Shown here piece by piece: positions 1 through 8,110 of a stretch of DNA of 22,500 nt (positions are counted from its first letter, which is position 1; every line of letters starts with the position of its first letter). Origin of the DNA: Zygnema circumcarinatum (lineage: Eukaryota > Streptophyta > Zygnematophyceae > Zygnematales > Zygnemataceae); NCBI GenBank assembly GCA_037447605.1, contig CM074804.1, positions 1,261,446 through 1,283,945 of the forward strand, in the 5' to 3' direction. The notes under the pieces were generated by a model, which saw only the letters and a list, made by a program, of their open reading frames with translations, did not search any database and was not told the origin of the DNA. A program made the position numbers and the translations under genes.

Positions 1-92
1 GACCCGAGATCCAATCGCGGGACCGGATTGGTCCCGTAGTGCCGTTGCCCCCGATCCTCCGCTATGCTGAGGGGGGGACGTTGGGGGATGAT

Positions 93-125
93 GTGGGGCC
101 CACCGTGACTACGTGGCGGCCCCAC
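93..125. repeat. Perfect 8-bp inverted repeat (hairpin-forming)
   Basis: GTGGGGCC at 93-100 is matched by its exact reverse complement GGCCCCAC at 118-125, with a 17-base loop. It lies next to the tRNA-like segment and may be part of the same SINE-type repeat. Function not known. Confidence 0.5.
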
Positions 126-140
126 GGGTGAACCAGTTCT

Positions 141-204
141 TACGGTTCGAACCTAGGACCTCCATCGTCCTATAGGGTATCCGATGCCCTAACCATTAGG
201 TGAT
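141..204 (-). repeat. tRNA-like segment, probably the head of a tRNA-derived SINE
   Basis: Read on the minus strand, the segment has an A-box-like TGGTTAGGGCATCGG (about 181-195) and, some 40 bases downstream, a perfect B-box-like GGTTCGAACC (144-153), the internal RNA polymerase III promoter layout of tRNA genes. CATCG and CGATG can pair as an anticodon-like stem, but the loop is about 14 bases and the T stem does not pair (CTAGG against CGTAA). A functional tRNA is therefore unlikely; a tRNA-derived SINE or tRNA fossil fits better. The body of such a SINE would run toward and past the left window edge. Confidence 0.45.
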
Positions 205-265
205 GCATTGGATGGAAACATAAGGCCACGCCGGGCTTTAAGTAATCCTTCCCCCTTGGGGTGAC

Positions 266-282
266 TGTAGCGTTTCGCTACA
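266..282. repeat. TGTAGCG/CGCTACA hairpin
   Basis: TGTAGCG (266-272), loop TTT, CGCTACA (276-282): a perfect 7-bp stem just upstream of the retroelement ORF. A similar stem, CTGTAGCG/CGCTACAG, sits at the left end of the solo LTR (1593-1615). Whether the two are related is unknown. Confidence 0.45.
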
Positions 283-380
283 ATTCTTGTGGGCTCCACC
301 GGCTGCGATCGTGGCGTCACATTGCGGCGTGGTGGCTTTCGTCTGCGCCGGCTCTGTCGGTGCCTTTGGTCTCCTTCGCC

Positions 381-1598
381 ATGGCGGGATCCCCTCTTCA
401 ATCGTCCTCTCCTTCCCCCTCTCCTTCCCTTTCTCTTTCGCCCCCCCTTGCTCCTTCGTTTGTGGTTGCTCCTCCTGCCCTACCCCCCCTTTCTCTCTCA
501 TCTCCTGCTGCTCCTCCTGCCCCACCCCTTGCATTCTCGTCTGTTGATGTTGCTCCTCCTGTCCTTGGCCCTGGCTCTGTCCCTCATGCTGCTGCTCGCC
601 CTCGCCCTCGGCGGGTCGTACCTAGGGTTCCTTGTATTCATTGTGGGGCTTGTTTTGCCCAGGGTGCTGGAATGGCTTTGCATGAGCGTGCTTGTCCTGC
701 TCGTCCTTTTGCAGCCCCTTCTCCTCCTCCCTCTTCTTCTACCCCAGCCCCTGCCCCTCGTAGGCCTTCCCTGCATGCGGGGCCTAGTCCGTCAGCTTGG
801 GCCTATGCCCAATCTCTTGATGTCCTTGGATCTTTCTTTCTTGGGTCTCGTCGTCCCCGTCTTTATGCTCGTATCCCACGAGCCTTGCGTGTTTGTGTGC
901 GTGATGCCTTGCGCTTGCCCCTTGCTCGCCTTGTGGGTGATCCGTCTGATGTTGTTGCATGGCATCTCCTTCTTCTTTTCCCTCTTTGGGTTTTAGTCTT
1001 ACCCCCTCGTGGTGGGGCTAGTGCCATTCGTGAGACCCGTCGGCGGTGCATTCGTTTTTCAGCGGGGGATTGGGAGCTTTTGCAGGTTGAGCATGCAGAT
1101 CGGATTCGTACCTTGTCTACATCGACCACTAGTCGTTTGCCTGCCCTTTTTGACCTCCCTGCCCGGCATCGTCGAGCGGTTCAATTGGGTCGTTGTGGGG
1201 AGCTATCTTGTGCTGCTTGGGCTTTGCGTCCTTTCACGCTTGCTCCAACGACCCTTGCCACTTTGGATAGCTTGCGCACTCTCCACCCTGTCGCCCCGGC
1301 GGCCCTCCCTTCCTTCATTGACACCTTTGAACCTGTTGATGCCTTCGTGTTGGATCGTGTCGCTTTTGCTCGGGCGGTCACTCGGTCTCCCCATTTGTCT
1401 GCCGGGGGGCCGTCGGGCATGGTTTATGAGTTATTTCGAGATGTCTTTTCTCCCGACACGGGCGAGGGTGGTTTCGACTTGTTCTTTCAGCTTGCTTCTA
1501 TCATTGCTCAGGGTCGAGTCCCTATGTCTATTAGTCATCTCCTCACCTCTGCTCGTTTAGTAGCTCTTGCTAAGCCTACCGAAGGTGTTTGCCTGTAG
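381..1598 (+). pseudogene. Retroelement ORF, 5' part: zinc knuckle and N-terminal RT region, truncated by LTR insertion
   Basis: The first good start is ATG at 381 in CGCCATGG context; the frame is open upstream from 261 but without another ATG. Residues 1-84 are rich in Pro, Ser and Ala. A zinc knuckle of the form C-x2-C-x12-H-x3-C occupies residues 85-105 (Cys85, Cys88, His101, Cys105), like the N-terminal nucleic-acid-binding fingers of R2-type elements. The last third reaches the N-terminal RT motifs, with an AGGPSGMVYELFRDVF block typical of the GPDG-type motif 0/1 and the beginning of motif 1 (LVALAKP). The stop at 1596-1598 is supplied by the first bases of the inserted LTR (TGTAG), so the ORF originally continued into the RT segment at 2101. 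Nuclear retrotransposon protein; inactive here. Confidence 0.75.
1589..1593 (+). repeat. Target-site duplication TTGCC, left copy
   Basis: TTGCC directly precedes the TG that opens the solo LTR; the identical pentamer follows its terminal CA at 2096-2100. Five bases is the usual duplication for LTR retrotransposon integration. Confidence 0.85.
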
Positions 1599-1649
1599 CG
1601 AACTGAACGCTACAGACACCACGGTGCCGCCGGCATCCTGAGGATCTCC

Positions 1650-1733
1650 GTACGGTCCATCCGTACAAGCCGTCCGTATAGTCGTACGGTGTAGCCGTAC
1701 GGATCCGTACTACCCGTACGGACGGTACGGACT
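1650..1733. repeat. CGTACGG palindrome cluster in the LTR U3
   Basis: At least five copies of CGTACGG or GTACGG, several as the palindrome CCGTACGG, occur within roughly 85 bp. The spacing is irregular, so this is a cluster of short palindromes, not a tandem repeat. It might be an enhancer-like protein-binding array. A similar CGTACG-rich block lies at 4510-4760. Confidence 0.6.
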
Positions 1734-1813
1734 GACGGCGATTCTGCGGCGTCGTGCGTCGCGTTCGAGATCGGAACACGACCACGACCGCCGGTCGCTA
1801 TACGGAGTGACGT

Positions 1814-1850
1814 GTCACGGTCACACATTGGGAATGCTGGTGACCGTGAC
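1814..1850. repeat. 11-bp perfect inverted repeat in the LTR
   Basis: GTCACGGTCAC (1814-1824) and GTGACCGTGAC (1840-1850) are exact reverse complements separated by 15 bases. A TGACGTG bZIP-type box overlaps its left edge (1808-1814). Confidence 0.7.
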
Positions 1851-1871
1851 CGGCCTCTCATACAACTGGCA

Positions 1872-1968
1872 TTGGACCAGTCGATTGGCCACGTGGCATA
1901 GCGCCATTGGCTAGCCCTGCTCCCGGTCCCTTACGCTGGTAAAGGGTTCGACGGGGGGAGCGTATAAG
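1872..1968 (+). promoter_or_regulatory. LTR promoter: CCAAT boxes, CACGTG and TATA box
   Basis: Inverted CCAAT boxes (ATTGG) occur at 1872, 1884 and 1906, a CCACGTGG palindrome at 1889-1896, and TATAAG at 1963-1968. On the minus strand, CCAAT (1910-1906) is followed after exactly 9 bases by CCACG (1896-1892), the spacing of an ER stress response element. This layout is what a U3 promoter would have; transcription would start near 1990 and run rightward. The activity is inferred. Confidence 0.55.
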
Positions 1969-2095
1969 GGGCGTGGGATGAATGCAAGAGGGGGTCCTGG
2001 GAAGGGGGCACTTGCAATCGTTCCAGAAACCAGCATTACGTTTAAGTGACTTAGTCTCCAGCAGGCTTTGGGTGTTGTGCTCAAGGCTTGTTACA

Positions 2096-2100
2096 TTGCC
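2096..2100 (+). repeat. Target-site duplication TTGCC, right copy
   Basis: Exact match to 1589-1593, immediately after the terminal CA of the solo LTR. Confidence 0.85.
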
Positions 2101-2669
2101 CCATCGCTGTGGGGGAGGTTTTGTATCGTGTGGTTGCCCGTGCTATGTGTTTGCAGTTGCAGGGGGCTTTTCAGGATCACTTTTCCCCTTATCAGTTTGG
2201 TGTTGCGACCCCGGGGGGTTGTGAGGCTGTTGTTCATGGCATTCGAGCGACTCTTGACCTTCATCCGGATTGGGTGGTTTTGCAAGTTGAAGTGACGAAC
2301 GCCTTCAACACTGTCGCACGTGAAGAGATTTTCCGGGAGTTGCGCGAGGCACCTGCCCCTATTGCTTCCATTTTTCCTTTTGTTCGTGCCTTTTATTCTT
2401 GCTCCAGCCCTCTCCTTTTCCCTCTTGGTGGTACTGACAGTTTTCTTGCCACTCTTGAGTCTACGACAGGAACGCGCCAGGGTGACCCATTGGGGGGTCC
2501 GTTGTTTGCTTTAGCGCACCTTCGTGCGCTCCGAGCATCTGCACAAGCCTTTCCCGGGTGTCTTTTCCCTTCAGTTGCAGATGATACTCACATTATTGGC
2601 CCTGTCAATCAGGTTGTTGCTGCATTTACTGATTTCACTACTCGCTTGGCAGCTTTGCAGCTCACCGTT

Positions 2670-2795
2670 AATTTGTCCAACTGTTTTGCTTGGTCTCCGG
2701 TTGGTCTCCCCTCTTCCCTTTCGCTTCCAGATAATTTGTCCAAGTGTTTTGCTTGGTCTCCGGTTGGTCTCCCCTCTTCCCTTTCGCTTCCATCT
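2670..2795 (+). repeat. In-frame 63-bp tandem duplication within the RT
   Basis: 2670-2732 and 2733-2795 are nearly identical 63-bp units, each coding 21 residues that begin NLS(N/K)CFAWSPVG. Only a few bases differ, so the duplication is recent and probably specific to this copy. Confidence 0.9.
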
Positions 2796-3209
2796 GGTAT
2801 ACAGGCCTGTTCAGACGCACTTGGTATTCGCGTCCTTGGTTGCCCTTTTGGGGCTGCATCGTATGTTGACCATTTTGTGGATGATGCTTTGGTTGAAGAT
2901 TTGTCTCATGTTGATGAGTTGCCTCATCTTTCTGATCCCCAGGTGGCCTTTTCCTTGCATACTCGTTGTTTTGCTTTACGTCCCTCTTATCTTTTACAGA
3001 CCTTACCCCCTACCCTTGCTTTTTTGGCGTCCTTGCATACTTTTGATGAGCACCTTTTTTCTATGTGTCATCGTCTTTTGGGTCCGGGTATTTTTGACCG
3101 GCCGGAAGGTCCACTTGCTCGTCTGCAGGCCTCACTTCCTATTTCTGCAGGTGGTTTGGGGCTTGTCCCCAGTGCGCGTGTTGCATCCCCTGCTTTTTTG
3201 GGTAGCTAG

Positions 3210-3683
3210 GCTCTTGTTGCTCCAGTTTTAGCCAGCGTTTCCTTGTGAAGTGATGGTCGTTGCCCAGTCTGTTTATTTGCTCATGTTGATGATGAATTAA
3301 ATCTTAGTTCGAGGTTGCTTTAGCGTCTTTGCTTTCGTGGTTTTGCTCCTCTAGCCAGCTGACCGCGTCCCCCCCCCTTTTGCTTCTTTAGCTATTGAAT
3401 CAGTTTCACGTGTCCAGCCCACTGTGACCGAGGAGGTTGTTGCCGCTGATTTTTCTACCCTTCTTGCGGCTCTCCTTCCGATGTTGCGTCTTCCGGTTCG
3501 CGATCTTGTCTTTGGTCACAGTCGCGAGGGGCGTGGTTGGCGCTACCCCGATTTTTCCACCCGCCGGCTCTCTCAGGGCGGTTTGACTTCTTTAGCGTCT
3601 TAAATCTTGGGCTCCCCACCCCCTTCTGGGGCTCAGATTGTAGTTGTAGTGGATTGATTGATCGCATGGTGCCACCTTCTTAG
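3210..3683 (+). other. Degenerate retroelement region between RT and nuclease
   Basis: No long ORF in the element's direction. The base composition and T-rich third positions resemble the flanking RT and nuclease frames, so this is probably the frameshifted RT thumb and linker. Stops occur in every frame, including the TAG at 3681-3683 directly before the nuclease block. I see no independent gene here. Confidence 0.5.
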
Positions 3684-4286
3684 ATTTGTCGCGGTGGCAG
3701 GCGCATCTTGGCCCACAATGTGGTCCGTGACGCTATTGCCGCCGTGGCTCAGGAAGCGGGTTACCTTGTGCAGCGCGAGCCGTCCCATGTTATCCCACCT
3801 CGACAGACTACGACAGGCGAGCGCGGCGTGCGTCCCGACCTTGCTCGTTTGGATGGGGCGCGGCGTATTTTTGGAGACGTTGTATTGGCTGATCCGACTC
3901 GTCGTGGCTTATTATCCCGTTCTGCACACCACGAGGGCGTCGCTGCTCGAGACACGGCCCTCCGTAAAGAGCGCGCATATGCTCATCGCGACTCGGCCGA
4001 TGAGTTTGTTCCATTGGCGGTCGAGATTTTTGGCTGCCTCGATGCTCGGTTGGACGTTTTCCTTCGCCAGTGCGCCCATCGCTCCTTTGAGATGCACGGC
4101 CCCGGAAGCCCACCCCCCGCGATCCTCGCGGCTTTTTATCGACAACGCATTTCTATCGCTTTGCAGCGTTGCCTTGCTTCCACCATCCTCCGGCGTGCAG
4201 CGGTTGTTGGTGCTCGTCCCGGTGGTCTCCCGCCCCTTCCTACGCGTGCTGCGCCACATCTTGGCGACCTTCGCGGCTGCTTCTAG
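3684..4286 (+). pseudogene. REL-type (PD-(D/E)xK) endonuclease domain of the retroelement
   Basis: The frame begins after an in-frame TAG with CRGGRRILAHNVVRDAI. This matches the closing Cys of a CCHC knuckle followed by the HN..RD helix that precedes the restriction-like endonuclease in R2-group elements. About 45 residues on comes RPDLARLDGARRIFGDVVL, then RKERAY: the expected order of the RPD Asp, the DVV strand Asp and the basic Lys/Tyr segment. The tail is a hydrophobic/basic helix with no known motif. The nuclease would nick target DNA for target-primed reverse transcription. Assignment is by pattern only. Alternatively it is merely a lineage-specific C-terminal domain. The stop is at 4284-4286. 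Confidence 0.6.
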
Positions 4287-4478
4287 TGCCGTGTTGTTGG
4301 GCCTAGGAGTAGACATCCGTTCAGAAGCTTTTTCTTTGACCTTTAGTCCATTGTGACCGCTCCCTTTGGTTCCCGATGTTGATTTCCTTCCTGTACGTTT
4401 GATGGCTTTGCCATCGTGAGTTCAATATATCATTTCCGTTATCGTGTCAATTTGTCCCCTGAATAAGCTATTTACGAT
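4287..4478. other. Probable 3' UTR of the retroelement; no gene
   Basis: T-rich sequence without a usable ORF, similar in composition to the retroelement. No poly(A) or simple-repeat tail could be recognised that would mark the 3' end of the element. Confidence 0.4.
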
Positions 4479-4833
4479 ACTTAGGGGTTATCCCTTATTT
4501 GAAGAGGCCAGGCGGTTACTGTACGAACCGTATGTCGACGTTGACTGGTTCTATCCGTACGACCCTAGATGGTACGGTTCTTTGTTTCGTACGCTTTCTC
4601 CGAAGGTGCGGGTGACCGATTCAGATGTCGACCGTACGGTCGTACCATACCAAAATTTGGTCGTTTTGGCGTTGGCGTTGCGAAATGCGTTCGCCTGCTT
4701 TTCTGTCTGCTCGTGCTCGGGCCGCATAATACCGTACATTCGTACGACCGTACGATATATCAGCCGTTATCTATTCGTCACAGTTGTATAATATAATATA
4801 TAATATATAATCGTAACTAATCCATCCCTAAGT
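4479..4833. repeat. CGTACG-rich segment bounded by ACTTAGGG/CCCTAAGT inverted repeat
   Basis: ACTTAGGG at 4479-4486 and its reverse complement CCCTAAGT at 4826-4833 enclose 339 bp. Inside are many GTACG palindromes (for example GACCGTACGGTC near 4628) and a TA-rich stretch at about 4789-4811. It could be a MITE-like element or another LTR fragment; it shares the palindrome motif with the solo LTR but does not align with it end to end. No target-site duplication was seen, so the boundaries are tentative. Confidence 0.35.
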
Positions 4834-5189
4834 GGGACCCGAGGGCGGCCCGCCGGAGTCGGCGCGCTTTGCGACGTGCGGAGGGCGCGGGGGGACATGG
4901 AACGGAAAACACGTTTCCAGTATTACTGGAGCCAGTTTATACGGAATACATAGAACTTCAATCTGCGTAAAAATCGAATAGCAAAACCCTAGAAACACAC
5001 ACATGGAAACAGACTGAAGTACCGAAATGTACTTCAAAATTTTAGAGAATTATTTCATGCCGAGTGACAGTTCCACAAGACGTGGCATCATTCCTCGGCC
5101 TCTCCACACAACCCCACACACGGACTGACTGCTCCTTTCAGAAAGAAAAGAAAAAACAAGAATTCCCACATGCCCAAATTACAATCCTC
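4834..5189. other. Intergenic; downstream flank of NMD3, no gene
   Basis: It starts with a GC-rich patch (4834-4897) and then turns AT-rich. No ORF has coding character. The right part probably holds the NMD3 3' UTR, which is on the minus strand, but no clear poly(A) signal was found. Confidence 0.5.
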
Positions 5190-5198
5190 GCCCCCCCC

Positions 5199-5305
5199 AT
5201 CCCATCACCCATCCATGCCTATGCTCCCCCGCCCATCCCATAACCCATCCATCGATCTCCACGCCCCCCCATCCCATCACCCATCCATGTCCATGGACCC
5301 CCCGC
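5199..5305. repeat. 36-bp minisatellite, three copies, spanning the NMD3 stop codon
   Basis: Copies begin at 5199, 5235 and 5271, each opening with ATCCCAT(C/A)ACCCATCCAT. The third copy contains the NMD3 stop (5277-5279, TGA on the minus strand) and codes the last residues of the protein, ending in SMDMDG. The other two lie in the 3' UTR. Confidence 0.75.
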
Positions 5306-7743
5306 CATCCCCATCCCCATCCCCCTCCGCTGCCCCCCCCCCCAAACTCAATTCCTCCAAAAGCTCCTCCAACGGAATCTCCGGCGGCTCCTCCCCCTCC
5401 CCCTGCTCGGTCATCGCGTCGGGGTCCGCCGGTTTGGGCACATAGCTGGGGTCCCGGAACACCGCAATCTTGGACCGCATTTCGGGGTCCTCCTCGACCT
5501 CCTCCAGGAACCGCTCATAGTCCGACCGCTCCCTGTCGTCCACGGACCGCCCCGCCACCGACTCCTCCTCCATGGCCAAACTCTTCAGCTTCCATGGTCG
5601 TGGTTTGCCCCTCCGTTTCCGTCGCTTCTCCTCGTACGACTTCCGTACCAACACAACGTCGGGCAGCTGCAACGACTTGTACTTGTCTAATTCTTCGTCG
5701 TTCGTGTTGGCTGCATATAAGTCATACCCTAACGCACTGTCTCCGGGGTTCAGCAAATTTCCCAAGTGGGTCCTCACGTGAAACATGGTATCGTTCTTCC
5801 CAAAATCCGAAGCTCTTGCAACTTGCACATCCGCTAGAGCCAAGTTCTTAGACCCGCCCCTTCCATAGTCAAAGCTGCTCTGATCGACCGGCTCAACATC
5901 GAGTACAACATACTCAACCAGCTGCTTAGAAGATAGAAGTCTTCGAAAAGCATTTCTCCAATATTGGGTAGCGTCTAAATGGGCCGTCCGTAGCGTGTTA
6001 GGGTCAAGGAGAAGCAGACAGTTGGAGACTCGGAGACATAACACAATAGGGCCAAGGTTTCCCAGAGAGACTGCCATTTTCTGGGGGAGACATATAAGGT
6101 CGTCTTTACAGATAGGGCAAATTTCGACAGAAAATGTGAACTTGTAGTTGTACGTGTTGCTCTTGGAGTCCTGGGAGACGAGCTGCTTGTCGTTTCTTGA
6201 CTGAATTGGCACGACTCCGTTGAGAAAATCCAAAAATTTCAGTGCGTGACTTCGGTTTCCGTAGAAGAAGTCCACGCCGTCGTGCATGCGCTTCATGTTG
6301 ATTGTGTTCGCATCTGCGCCGTGTTTCAGGATCAACTGTTCAAGGAAGAAGAAGGTCCGTTTGTGATCCACTTTTTGCCGGACTTGAACCACGGCGATCC
6401 ACTGGTCCGGATTTGCAGCCACTCGTGAACACTGGTCGCACATGTGGTCTTCCACAACATATTCCGCTACAAAGGTTTGCTGCAGAATGGCTCCATTCAG
6501 GACCTCTTTTTGGATGGTGATCTGCAGAAGCAGCAGCAGCAAGGAAATATTGAGATTTTTCCTGTAAATGATGGATGTTAAGAAAAAGAATTAGAGGAGA
6601 GGGAGAGAGGGGCAAGCAAAGGGCCGGGAAGAGAGGGAAGAGAGAGAGAAGGAGAGCGAGGAGGAAGAGAGCAGTGCAACAGAGAGAGAGGGAGAAGGGC
6701 GGACAAGGGAATCATTAGACCCGTAACAGAAAATTACTTCAGAAAGTTCCGGAAAACCTGAAAAACCCAATATGGCATATCTGAATCGCTCAAATCAGAA
6801 ACCCTAAAAACAAAAAAGCATTAATTTCCATACCTTAACTTTCAGACGCTTTGAATGAGGCTCCGTCCAAATGAAGCCGGCGTCCACCAGCTTTACCTTT
6901 GAAAGATTTTTTATCCTCTGCCCCTCCGCATGGGCAGGAAAGAAAAAACGTGAGCGGACGAGAATAGAAACCAGAGGCTTGATTTCGACAGTCGAGAGTG
7001 AAGAAAAAGAGACTAAAAAGAGGACAGACAAGGAAAAGAACCGAAAGACTTCTAAAATGTCTTGATTCTCTGCTTGTGCTGAATACCTCCAAGGCACAAG
7101 GAAAAAGAAAGAAGGGAGAACCAATTGCTGCTCAAGGCTTGCCAAGCCCTTTGAAACAGACACCTTCTTAAACCTGGAAACTCGCCAATTTCAAAGCCTA
7201 AAAACTCTCCTCCCCCTCCTCTCGCTCCCTATTCGCTCTCCTTCCTCTATATCTCGTCGCTCTCGTCCTCCTCTCCCTCCGGCACTCTGTATCTCCCCAA
7301 CTCGCTCCCGTCTCCCTCTTCACTCTGTCCCTCTCTTTCTCATCTCTCTCCCTCTCTTTCTCGGTCCCCCCTCCCCCTCCCTTCTCCCCTCCCCCTCTCT
7401 TCCCCCTCCGTCTCTCCCCTCCCTCTCTCTCTACCCTCTCTCACTCCCCTCTCTCACTCCCCTCTCTCCCCCTCCCCGCTCCTACCTTTAAGCAGAAGGT
7501 AAGCAGCTCCCTGGACTCAAGGTTGGCCCGGATCCACGTGTTGGGCGGCTGCAGGTAGCGCTCGCACTCTCTGCAGAAGAGCACTGCAAGGCGGCGCTGG
7601 AGGCCCTCCGTGATGTCCACGTGGCTGCGCACGCAGCTCACGCACAGGTTCGCCGCGTTCGGCGCCATAGAGGTGCCGCACAGCGGGCACAGCACGCTGC
7701 CGGCGGTCTGCTGCACATGGAACATGTCGCCGGCCATGGCCAT
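5277..7743 (-). CDS. NMD3: 60S ribosomal export protein NMD3
   Basis: Three exons on the minus strand: 7743-7486, 6917-6834 and 6521-5277, all GT-AG, in phase 0, giving 528 aa (family about 500-520). NMD3 is the adaptor that binds pre-60S subunits and links them to the CRM1 exportin. Four CxxC pairs form the N-terminal zinc-binding region: Cys19/22, 34/37, 57/60 and, in exon 3, 142/145. Signature strings include DAGFIWTEPHSKRLK, QKEVLNGAILQQ, ISLQDSK-like SQDSKSNTYNYKFTFSVEICPICKD, and THLGNLLNPGD. A basic stretch (KRRKRRGKPRPWK) suits an NLS, and LEELLEELSLGG near the C-terminus suits the leucine-rich NES. The start ATG at 7743 lies in a CT-rich leader. The end of the protein runs into a minisatellite. 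The gene is divergent from the hydrolase. Confidence 0.96.
7190..7485. repeat. Pyrimidine-rich simple repeat in NMD3 intron 1
   Basis: Almost pure C/T on the plus strand (so purine-rich in the NMD3 transcript), mostly CTC, CCT and CTCT units without a fixed period. It abuts the donor site of exon 1. Confidence 0.7.
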
Positions 7744-8110
7744 GGCAAGGAGGGGGGGGGTGGGAAGTCGGGGAGGGAGGGAGGGAGGGGGAGAGGGAGG
7801 GAGGGGGAGGAAAAGGAGGAAGAAGATGGGGTGGAATTGGAAGTTTAAAGGTGGGGAATTGGCGGGGTAGTCGAGGGGAGATGGAGGGAGGAGAGAGCGA
7901 GAGTGGGAGAGGGAGGAATTTTAAAGGGGACTGGGAGCAGGGAGAGGGGGAGGGGGAGAGAGAGGGAGGGGGAAGAGAGATGGGTAGGTGAGGGACGAGG
8001 GGGGAGGGAAAAGAAAGGCGGAGGGCGGGCCTAAAGGCGCAGTGGGAGGGGAAATAGAGGAAGCATTTGTGCAGAGAGAGAGCGAGAGAGAGGCAGAAAG
8101 GGAGTCCGCG
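7744..8110. repeat. GA-rich tract upstream of NMD3 (5' UTR/promoter)
   Basis: Purine-rich on the plus strand (GGGA, GAGG and GAGA units), so CT-rich in the NMD3 leader orientation. It begins at the start codon and fades by about 8110. It probably covers the 5' UTR and core promoter; no TATA box was recognised. Confidence 0.6.

Larger units (their letters stand above)
1594..2095 (+). mobile_element. Solo LTR (502 bp) inserted in the RT gene
   Basis: The segment opens with TGTAGC and closes with GTTACA (5'-TG...CA-3' with a short imperfect terminal inverted repeat) and is flanked by TTGCC on both sides. Removing the LTR and one duplication copy restores the host RT reading frame, which fixes the boundaries precisely. 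No internal region, primer-binding site or polypurine tract is present, so it is a solo LTR left by LTR-LTR recombination. Internal features are a CGTACGG-rich block (about 1650-1733), an 11-bp inverted repeat (1814-1824/1840-1850), CCAAT and CACGTG boxes (1872-1910), and a TATA-like box at 1963. These put U3 on the left and transcription to the right. Family (Copia or Gypsy) cannot be told from an LTR alone. Confidence 0.85.
2096..3209 (+). pseudogene. Retroelement reverse transcriptase, central part (motif A altered)
   Basis: This is the continuation of the RT interrupted by the LTR. It opens with IAVGEVLYRVVAR (RT motif 2 region), then motif A as VEVTNAFNTV, motif B as TRQGDPLGGPLF and motif C as VADDTHI. 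The order and spacing are those of non-LTR RTs. Motif A normally starts with the catalytic Asp (D-x-x-NAFN); here Glu occupies that place, which would be expected to weaken or abolish polymerisation. A 63-bp in-frame tandem duplication lies after motif C. The frame ends at a TAG (3207-3209); the remaining thumb/linker region at 3210-3683 is out of frame. Confidence 0.85.
240..4340 (+). mobile_element. Decayed non-LTR retrotransposon with REL-type endonuclease (R2/CRE/NeSL-like architecture), interrupted by a solo LTR
   Basis: In order the element shows a proline/serine-rich N-terminus with a CCHC zinc knuckle, a reverse transcriptase, and a C-terminal nuclease-like block with a GVRPD...GDVVLADP...RKERAY pattern. 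That pattern resembles the PD-(D/E)xK restriction-like endonuclease of the R2, R4, CRE, NeSL and HERO groups. No APE-type endonuclease is seen at the N-terminus. Translation is broken by a solo LTR at 1594-2095, by the stop at 3207-3209, by scrambled frames at 3210-3683 and by a TAG at 3681-3683. No poly(A) tail or target-site duplication could be identified, so both ends are approximate. The copy is dead. Confidence 0.7.

Noticed and set aside
141-204. Functional tRNA gene
   Set aside because: T stem does not pair, the anticodon loop is too long, and no acceptor stem is found.
261-380. Upstream extension of the retroelement ORF
   Set aside because: The frame is open but without an ATG before 381, where the context is strong.
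5199-5305. CRISPR-like repeats
   Set aside because: Period-36 copies are contiguous with no unique spacers, and the sequence is eukaryotic.
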